A stretch of DNA of 16,802 nt. Source: CAYTLW01 sp964438735. GTDB taxonomy: Bacteria; Myxococcota_A; UBA9042. The stretch spans positions 1 through 16,802 of the forward strand of contig CAYTLW010000150.1 in assembly GCA_964438735.1 (NCBI GenBank), in the 5' to 3' direction. Below, piece after piece: positions 1 to 5,530 of this stretch; position 1 is the first letter of the stretch, and the number at the start of each line of letters is the position of its first letter. A model generated the notes under the pieces. That model ran no database searches, was not told where the DNA came from, and was given only the letters and a program-made list of their open reading frames with translations. The translations under genes were made by a program, and so were the position numbers.

Positions 1-16
1 TTCCGGAAGCCCCCTC

Positions 17-42
17 GGCCCGAAAAACGTCGTTTTCGGGCC
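17..42. repeat. Perfect 10-bp inverted repeat (hairpin)
   Basis: GGCCCGAAAA at 17-26 and TTTTCGGGCC at 33-42 are exact reverse complements around a 6-nt loop. The A and T runs lie at the loop side of the stem rather than after it, so this is not a textbook intrinsic terminator on either strand. It could still be a transcript-end hairpin for a gene left of the window, or a protein-binding palindrome. Confidence 0.55.
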
Positions 43-214
43 TCACCCCAAAGCTTCGCCGCCGCTGGCGGCGGGCGGGCCGGCAAGCGACCCGCCGGTG
101 CGTCGGCAGTATCGAATTCGTAACGTCTGGCCAACCGCCAGCGGACCGACTCACCTCCACAGGGTAGCCCACCCGGCCACGTTTGCCACATCCCTACGTG
201 GGCGCCGCGGGGCA

Positions 215-232
215 TGGATGAAGCCTCATCCA
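215..232. repeat. 7-bp inverted repeat in the 5' leader
   Basis: TGGATGA (215-221) and TCATCCA (226-232) pair perfectly around the tetraloop AGCC. The hairpin lies about 165 nt before the first glycosyltransferase start and would form in its 5' leader if transcription begins further left. No known riboswitch core is recognisable around it. Confidence 0.4.
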
Positions 233-386
233 CCGGGGTGTCGTAAATGGGGTGGTCCTGCTCCAAGATGAAGCCGCCCCGAAGGCAAGACCGCGAATGG
301 GGCACCGGTCGCGATCGCGGCACGATTCATGCACACAGTCAGCGTCCTGCCCGGCGCGCAATCGCCCACCGCGTCGTGGCCCACCT

Positions 387-390
387 GGAG
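387..390 (+). promoter_or_regulatory. Ribosome binding site deciding the GT4 start
   Basis: GGAG sits 5 nt before the ATG at 396. The same reading frame is open back to an ATG at 252, but that one has no comparable Shine-Dalgarno and would add 48 low-complexity Arg/Pro-rich residues. This site supports 396. Confidence 0.6.
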
Positions 391-395
391 ATTCC

Positions 396-1889
396 ATGCA
401 TATCGGCCTTCTGTCCGACTACATCGCCGCGGATTGCACCTTCGGTCCTGCACTCGCCTGCCAGAGCTTTCGCCGCAATATGCAGCTGCGCGACCACGAC
501 GTGACCTTGATCGGACCGAAACCCGCCAGTTGGATGCGGGAGCCCCCGCCCGGTTCGATCCAGCTGACCGCAGGCAGCTTCCGGCAGTACCAGGGCGTGC
601 GTTTCACGTTCCCCTGGCCGGTGTCGGCGTTCACGAAACTTCCTGATTTTGACGTCATTCACTCCAACGCCAACTCGCTGTTGATGCGCTGGGCGCCCAT
701 GGTGCGGCAGCTGCATGGCGTGCCGGTTCTGCACACCAATACCACCTACCTTCCCGAGTTTGCGCATCACGCGATCCCGAAGAACATCCTGGAGTTGCCA
801 GGCACACGACGCTTTTGGGACTGGCTGACGGTGGCGTTTGAGCGCTCCTTCGCCAACGTCTTCAACAATGGCGACGGCCTGATCGTGCTCTGCCAGGGTC
901 TGGTCGACTACTGGGAGGGCAAGGGCCTGCAGGTGCCGATCCACGTGATCCAGCGACCCATCGATGTGCGCATCTTCAATCGCAAGTTGAAGGACGACCC
1001 CTTCCGCGCCGATTTCAAGCGCGGCAATCGGCTGCTGTGCACGGCGCGACACTCCCGCGAGAAGTCCATCGACCGCATGCTGGAGTACTTCGCACACCAC
1101 GTCCTGCCCGCCTCCCCGGACGCCTCGCTGACATTGATTGGCGACGGTCCGGCGCACGCCGCCCTGGAGGCCCAGGCCAAAAGCCTCGGCGTGGCCCACC
1201 GGGTCGACTTCCCCGGCGAGATGGCCCAGCGCGAACTGCCGGACTGGCTCGGTCACGCCGACGTCTATGTCTATACCTCGTTGAGCGAGACCTTCGGCCA
1301 GGTGATCAGCGAGGCCCTGTGGATGGGTCTGCCCGTGGTCGCGCTGGACGACAAGATGGGCGTCGCCCACCAGGTGAAGAACGACCTGAACGGGCTGCTG
1401 ATCGACCCCAAGGGCGCCGATGTGGCCGATGACTTCGCTGCCGGGGTCAAAGCCCTGCTGGACGACCCCGCACGCCGCCGCGCGCTGGGCGAAGGCGGCG
1501 CCTTGCGTCAACGCGAGACATCGGCGCCCGAAGTGGTCTATGCCGCCTACGAGGCCGCCTACGCCAGCGCCAAGGAGCACTACGCCAGCAAGCCGCCAGC
1601 GCATGTCGGCCGGCCGGGGATCGGCCAGGCCATGAGCATGGGTTGGAACTGGATCTTCCCCTGGGCGTGGCAGCACGCAGCGCTGCTGGGCACGGGCCTC
1701 ATCTCGTCGGGTTATATGCCCAACCACAAGGCCCCACTGGACGCCGCGCCGGACAATCCCGCCGACGAGGCCTACGCACACGACGGTGGCTCTTCCATGG
1801 CCCGACTGCCGCACTGGATGCAGGCCGCGCCGCCGGCGACCTCGGGCGACGACAGCCCCGAGCCCGCCGACACGCCGCCGGTGAACTGA
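396..1889 (+). CDS. Glycosyltransferase family 4 (GT-B fold) protein
   Basis: This is a 497-aa predicted retaining glycosyltransferase that moves a sugar from a nucleotide donor to a lipid or glycan acceptor at the cytoplasmic face of the inner membrane. The N-terminus (MHIGLLSDYIAAD) is the first GT-B beta strand and loop. The C-terminal donor domain has a GDGP loop and the family EX7E motif, E298 to E306, in SETFGQVISEA. After about residue 400 the protein carries a tail not usual in GT4, with an aromatic segment (GWNWIFPWAWQHAAL) that may dock on the membrane and an acidic, Pro-rich end. The start is set by GGAG at 387-390. It leads the glycan run, with the next gene 16 nt downstream. The fold is secure. 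A glycolipid acceptor (diacylglycerol glucosyltransferase-like) is only a guess. Confidence 0.88.
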   Translation: MHIGLLSDYIAADCTFGPALACQSFRRNMQLRDHDVTLIGPKPASWMREPPPGSIQLTAGSFRQYQGVRFTFPWPVSAFTKLPDFDVIHSNANSLLMRWAPMVRQLHGVPVLHTNTTYLPEFAHHAIPKNILELPGTRRFWDWLTVAFERSFANVFNNGDGLIVLCQGLVDYWEGKGLQVPIHVIQRPIDVRIFNRKLKDDPFRADFKRGNRLLCTARHSREKSIDRMLEYFAHHVLPASPDASLTLIGDGPAHAALEAQAKSLGVAHRVDFPGEMAQRELPDWLGHADVYVYTSLSETFGQVISEALWMGLPVVALDDKMGVAHQVKNDLNGLLIDPKGADVADDFAAGVKALLDDPARRRALGEGGALRQRETSAPEVVYAAYEAAYASAKEHYASKPPAHVGRPGIGQAMSMGWNWIFPWAWQHAALLGTGLISSGYMPNHKAPLDAAPDNPADEAYAHDGGSSMARLPHWMQAAPPATSGDDSPEPADTPPVN

Positions 1890-1905
1890 GGCGACAAGAC
1901 TGCCG

Positions 1906-2907
1906 ATGGCCGACCCGAGCACCGTCCCGCCGCGAGGTCATTTCGTCTGGCTGGGCGATCGCCTCTCGCCCATGGCCTGGCTGTCGATCCGCTCCACCCT
2001 GGCGCGCGCCGACCTGGACGGTGTGGTGCTGCACCAGGTGGACGACGCCCTGGCCGACGATCCGCAGGTCGTCGCCCTGCTCCAACACGACGGATTCGAG
2101 CTCCGCCCTTGCCGCCTCGAAGAGCTGCTGGAGCCCAAGGGGGCGGCGCCGCTGAGCGCCGCGGAGCTGGACCGGCTGGGTCACATCTACGGCCTGCTCG
2201 ACAAGCCCGCCAGCCGGGCCAACGTCATCCGGCTGCTGGTGCTGTTGCGAGAAGGCGGCCTGTACCTGGACACCGACGTGGTGGTGCTGCGCTCGCTGCG
2301 TCCGCTGTGTGACCAGCCCGGATTTGCCGGCCTCGAACGCGTCTGCCTGCCCGCCGCCGTCCTGGCCAGCAGGAACCCCCTGATCTGGGCCCGCGCCGGC
2401 GCCCTTTTAGGTCTGCGTGACGTTTTTTCCCGCTTGCCGGGGGGTGTCTCCGGCTGGCGCAAGGTCGAGGGCGTCTATCACCTCGCGGCCAACAACGCGG
2501 TGCTGGCCAGCGCCCCCGGGCACGAGGTCATCGTCGCTGCCCTGGGTCGCGCTGCCGCCATGTCGGTGCAGGACGCCACGCGCATGTACGCGCTGGGCCC
2601 CAAGTTGATCGAATACGTCACCGACAATCGCAGCACGGAGCGGTTCCGACTCTACCCGCCCGAGGCGTTTTATCCCTATCCGCCCGAGATCTGCTGGCAC
2701 CTCTTCCGCCACCACCCGCAGGCGACACCGGAGACCGCGTTCGACGAGGCCACATGGCTGGTCCACCTCTACGACTCGGTGGTCAAGCGCCGCCACGGTC
2801 GACCCATCGACCTGCAATACCTGATGGACAGCCGCGGCAAGAGTCTCTTTGGCCGCCTGGTCGAGCCCTGGCTGGACGAGTGGTTGGCCTGTCAGCAGCG
2901 GGCTTGA
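1906..2907 (+). CDS. DXD-motif glycosyltransferase (GT32 / Gly_transf_sug type)
   Basis: This 333-aa protein is a predicted GT-A fold glycosyltransferase. The key block is the sugar-binding region YGLLDKPASRANVIRLLVLL followed by REGGLYLDTDVV. In it D122-T-D124 is the DXD motif that holds the divalent metal and nucleotide-sugar, as in the Gly_transf_sug family (GT32, capsular polysaccharide and alpha-1,4-type enzymes). The N-terminal HFVWLGDRLSPMAW is the usual first strand of this family, and LVHLYDSVVKRR near the end fits its terminal His-containing motif. No signal peptide or membrane segment is visible, so it should be cytoplasmic. It lies 16 nt after the GT4 gene and is probably co-transcribed. 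The nearest Shine-Dalgarno-like GAGG overlaps the upstream stop and is rather far away. Donor and acceptor cannot be read from the sequence. Confidence 0.85.
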   Translation: MADPSTVPPRGHFVWLGDRLSPMAWLSIRSTLARADLDGVVLHQVDDALADDPQVVALLQHDGFELRPCRLEELLEPKGAAPLSAAELDRLGHIYGLLDKPASRANVIRLLVLLREGGLYLDTDVVVLRSLRPLCDQPGFAGLERVCLPAAVLASRNPLIWARAGALLGLRDVFSRLPGGVSGWRKVEGVYHLAANNAVLASAPGHEVIVAALGRAAAMSVQDATRMYALGPKLIEYVTDNRSTERFRLYPPEAFYPYPPEICWHLFRHHPQATPETAFDEATWLVHLYDSVVKRRHGRPIDLQYLMDSRGKSLFGRLVEPWLDEWLACQQRA

Positions 2908-2941
2908 ACCAACCCGGCCCCGGCCCTACCCTCCGCCGACC

Positions 2942-4252
2942 ATGCGCCGCTTTTTGTACATCACGCCCTACTTCCCGCCCCTGGCGCGAACCGGCGCGCT
3001 GCGTCCGCTGAAGTTCGCACGCCACCTGCCCGACCACGGCTGGGCCCCTGTGGTGCTCTGCGACCTCTGGCCTGGCGCCAGCACAGATCCCGGGCTGATG
3101 GAGGCCGTACCGGAGTCGTCCATCGTCCTGCGCGACTACAGCCGCCGGGCCCGCCCCGCCATGCCGGCACTGGAGCGACGCTGGCGCAAGGAGCAAGTCC
3201 GCAAGGACCGGCCGCCACGGGACGCTCCGGCGCCGACCAAACGCCCCCTGGCCGAACGCCTGCTGCCGGGCTGGATCTACAATCCCGAGCTGGTCCCCCT
3301 GGGCGAGCACAGCCCGCGCATGCCCTATGCCATCCGGCAGGGTCGCCAGATACTGGAGCATTTTCCCTGCAAGGCCATCGTGGTCAACGCCGACCCCTAC
3401 GCAGCGACCCTGGTGGGCGCTCGCCTGGCGCGCGAGTCGGGCCTGCCCTTGATCCTGGACCTGCGCGATCCCTGGGCACCGTGCGAGTTGCGCCGACCGC
3501 GTCGTCCGCCCCTGGTCTCGGTGGTCGAAGACCGCCTGGAGCGGGGCGCGGTGCTGACCGCGACGAAGGTGATCCTCAACACTCGCTCCGCATGCGAGGC
3601 CTACCGCGATCACTACGCCGGGCTGGCCCCGGAGCGATTCGACTGGATCCGCAACCATTACGACCGCGAGCTCATCGGCGACGGCCAGCACCGGGGATTT
3701 GGTCGCTATACCCTGCTCTTCCTCGGCAATTTCGGCCGCTTCATCAAAGCCGACACCCTGCTGGGCACCCTGGCCGAACTGCGACGTCGCGGTCATGACG
3801 CCAACGCGTTGCAGCTGGTCGTGACGGGCCGTTTCGGAGAGTCGGATTGGCGCATGGCGCGCGGCCTGGGCGTGGAGTCCATGATCCACCTGCACCCGCA
3901 CGTGCCCTATCGCGAGATCGGCGCCATCATGGACGCCGCAGACCTGCTGGTGCTGCTGGTCCAGCCCGGTGTGCGCCAGCGCCTGGCGTCGAAGTTTTTC
4001 GACTACCTGGCCAGCGAGCGGCCGATCCTGGCCATCGCAGACAACGATGAACAGGGCGAACTGCTCGACGAGACCGGCGCCGGCGTGATGATCGGTCATG
4101 GCCGTATCGACGAGATCGCCGACCACGTCGAGGCCGAGATGGCCAGGGGGCGACAGCGCTCAGTGCCACGGCTGAGCGCCGGCGATACCAGCGCGTCGGC
4201 GAGCGCCAAGTTGGCCGGAATCCTGGACCAGGCGAGCGCTTCGACGCGCTAG
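2942..4252 (+). CDS. GT4-like glycosyltransferase
   Basis: This 436-aa protein resembles GT-B glycosyltransferases that build O-antigen or exopolysaccharide. It starts with MRRFLYITPYFPPLARTGAL, the first Rossmann strand with a Gly-containing loop. The N-domain ends in LILDLRDPW (D173-W178), a hallmark of this WcaI/WbuB-like subgroup. The C-domain has LLFLGNF, HPHVPYREIGAIMDAADLLV and SKFFDYLASERPILAI (K351 region), the donor-binding end. The usual EX7E glutamates are not obvious, because the KFFDYLA segment takes that place. The frame is open further upstream, but the ATG at 2942 is chosen because homology-like sequence begins there. No Shine-Dalgarno is visible before it, so it may depend on translation of the preceding gene 34 nt away. 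The acceptor is unknown. Confidence 0.82.
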   Translation: MRRFLYITPYFPPLARTGALRPLKFARHLPDHGWAPVVLCDLWPGASTDPGLMEAVPESSIVLRDYSRRARPAMPALERRWRKEQVRKDRPPRDAPAPTKRPLAERLLPGWIYNPELVPLGEHSPRMPYAIRQGRQILEHFPCKAIVVNADPYAATLVGARLARESGLPLILDLRDPWAPCELRRPRRPPLVSVVEDRLERGAVLTATKVILNTRSACEAYRDHYAGLAPERFDWIRNHYDRELIGDGQHRGFGRYTLLFLGNFGRFIKADTLLGTLAELRRRGHDANALQLVVTGRFGESDWRMARGLGVESMIHLHPHVPYREIGAIMDAADLLVLLVQPGVRQRLASKFFDYLASERPILAIADNDEQGELLDETGAGVMIGHGRIDEIADHVEAEMARGRQRSVPRLSAGDTSASASAKLAGILDQASASTR

Positions 4253-4268
4253 CGGATCGACGATCCGC
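4252..4268 (+). repeat. Intergenic hairpin abutting the aminotransferase RBS
   Basis: GCGGATC (4252-4258) and GATCCGC (4262-4268) are exact reverse complements around the loop GAC. The hairpin begins on the last base of the upstream stop codon and ends next to the GGGGA Shine-Dalgarno at 4269-4273. It could modulate translation of the aminotransferase or stabilise the upstream message. There is no U-tract, so it is unlikely to be an intrinsic terminator. Confidence 0.45.
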
Positions 4269-4273
4269 GGGGA
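4269..4273 (+). promoter_or_regulatory. Ribosome binding site favouring the second ATG
   Basis: GGGGA ends directly before the ATG at 4274, which is too close to serve it, but lies 9 nt before the in-frame ATG at 4283. Initiation at 4283 is therefore preferred over 4274. Confidence 0.5.
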
Positions 4274-4282
4274 ATGGCTGCC

Positions 4283-5530
4283 ATGTGGAAGGTCACCTTG
4301 AGCGAACTGGTGTTGACCGATGACGACCGGCAGGCCGTGGCCGACGCGCTGGCGTCCAATTGGCTGACCATGGGCGAGCGGACGCGCGCCTTCGAGGCGG
4401 CCTTCGGCGCCGCGCTGGACGCTGACGATCCGCCCCATTGCGTGGCCGTCGGCAATGGCACCGCGGCGCTGCACCTGGCCCTGCTGGCGCTGGATGTGGG
4501 GCCGGGCGACGAGGTCATCGTGCCCTCGCTGACGTTCGTCGCTTCGGTCAACGCGGTGCTCTACACGGGCGCCACGGCGGTGCTGGGCGACGTGACGTCG
4601 AGCCAGGAACCAACGCTCTCCCCGGCGGCCGTGGAGGCGCTGATCACCGAACGTACGGCCGCGGTCATGCCGGTGCACTATGCCGGTCAGCCAGGCGAGG
4701 TGCTGGCCATCCGCCGACTCTGTGACCAGGCGGGCATCCACGTGGTCGAAGACGCCGCGCACAGCCCCCTGGCCGACGCGCCGCCGGACGGCTCGGGCGC
4801 CATCCACCCGCTCGGCACCATCGGCTCCGTGGGCTGCATGTCCTTCTTCAGCAACAAGAACATGACCACGGGCGAGGGGGGTATGGCGGTCACCCGCGAT
4901 CCGGACATCGCCGCTCGCCTGCGCCTGCTGCGCTCCCATGGCATGACCTCGCTGACGCTGGACCGCCACAAGGGTCACGCCCACGGCTACGACTGCACGG
5001 CCCTGGGCTGGAACTATCGGCTGGACGAGGTGCGCGCCGCGCTCGGGTTGTCGCAACTCGGCCGTCTGCCGCAGAGCAACCTCCGACGGGTGGAGTTGGT
5101 GGCCCGGTATCACGAGCGCCTGGCTACGGTCGACGGCGTTGAAGTGCCATTTGCCGAGCGCCTGGCCGCCGATCTGGACGACGCCGAGCGAGGACGTCGC
5201 CTGTCGCCGCACATCCTGCCTGTGCTGCTGCCGGAGGGCACAGACCGGGACGCCGTGCAGAATCGAATGCACAGCGCTGGTGTGCAGACCTCGGTGCACT
5301 ATCGGCCGATCCACACCTTCACCCTGCACCAGGACCACGAGCGGGTGCGCTGGACCGATCTGTCCGTCACCGACAGCATCGCTTCACGGCTGTTGACGCT
5401 GCCGCTCTATGCGACCATGACCGAGGACGAGATGGACCTGGTGGTGGCGACGCTGAAGGCCGCGCTGACCGATCGATTGGGGAGCGGGAGTGGGAGCGGG
5501 AGCGGGAGCGGGTGCGGGAACGCGCTATAG
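4283..5530 (+). CDS. DegT/DnrJ/EryC1/StrS-family PLP sugar aminotransferase
   Basis: This 415-aa enzyme (418 if it starts at 4274) is predicted to aminate a keto sugar nucleotide, usually with glutamate as donor, giving an amino-deoxy sugar for surface glycans. Fold-type I marks are in order: NWLTMGERT near the N-terminus, GTAALHLALLALDVGPGDEVIVP as substrate and PLP phosphate region, D157 in VVEDAAH for the pyridine nitrogen, K192 in SNKNMTTGEGG as the Schiff-base lysine, and GVQTSVHYRPIH near the end. All catalytic residues are present. The odd feature is the last 16 residues (400-415), a run of alternating Gly-Ser then CGNAL, encoded by a hexamer simple repeat. Its stop overlaps the convergent gene's stop by 6 nt. 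PseC, perosamine synthase and ArnB are possible relatives; the substrate cannot be settled here. Confidence 0.9.
   Translation: MWKVTLSELVLTDDDRQAVADALASNWLTMGERTRAFEAAFGAALDADDPPHCVAVGNGTAALHLALLALDVGPGDEVIVPSLTFVASVNAVLYTGATAVLGDVTSSQEPTLSPAAVEALITERTAAVMPVHYAGQPGEVLAIRRLCDQAGIHVVEDAAHSPLADAPPDGSGAIHPLGTIGSVGCMSFFSNKNMTTGEGGMAVTRDPDIAARLRLLRSHGMTSLTLDRHKGHAHGYDCTALGWNYRLDEVRAALGLSQLGRLPQSNLRRVELVARYHERLATVDGVEVPFAERLAADLDDAERGRRLSPHILPVLLPEGTDRDAVQNRMHSAGVQTSVHYRPIHTFTLHQDHERVRWTDLSVTDSIASRLLTLPLYATMTEDEMDLVVATLKAALTDRLGSGSGSGSGSGCGNAL
5479..5518 (+). repeat. (GGGAGC)n hexamer repeat, G-quadruplex-prone
   Basis: The unit GGGAGC is repeated in frame as Gly-Ser codons, with one AGT and one TGC variant. 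It makes seven GGG runs separated by 3-nt loops on the + strand. The tract forms the extreme C-terminus of the aminotransferase and ends 6 nt before the shared stop palindrome. Tandem hexamers of this purity are prone to slippage, so copy number may vary between strains. Confidence 0.85.

Larger units (their letters stand above)
1..395. other. Non-coding leader region upstream of the glycan run
   Basis: I see no convincing gene here. The short open frames that exist have no ribosome binding site and no recognisable product. The stretch holds several self-complementary segments: a strong hairpin near the left edge, a GC-rich one at 57-73 (CGCCGCC, loop GCT, GGCGGCG) with overlapping alternative pairings up to about 98, and a third at 215-232. 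I could not find a convincing -35/-10 pair for the glycosyltransferase gene that follows. The region could hold the end of a gene lying left of the window plus a structured 5' leader. Confidence 0.5.

Noticed and set aside
17..42. Intrinsic terminator at the left edge
   Set aside because: The stem is strong but there is no T-run after it on either strand; the T and A runs are inside the stem next to the loop. It is kept only as an inverted repeat.
339..1922. Long minus-strand open frame of 527 codons opposite the first glycosyltransferase
   Set aside because: It is a shadow frame of GC-rich coding DNA: no ribosome binding site, a His/Gln/Val-rich composition with no family resemblance, and the + frame has clear GT4 motifs. 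The same holds for long frames opposite the third glycosyltransferase, the aminotransferase and the barrel protein.
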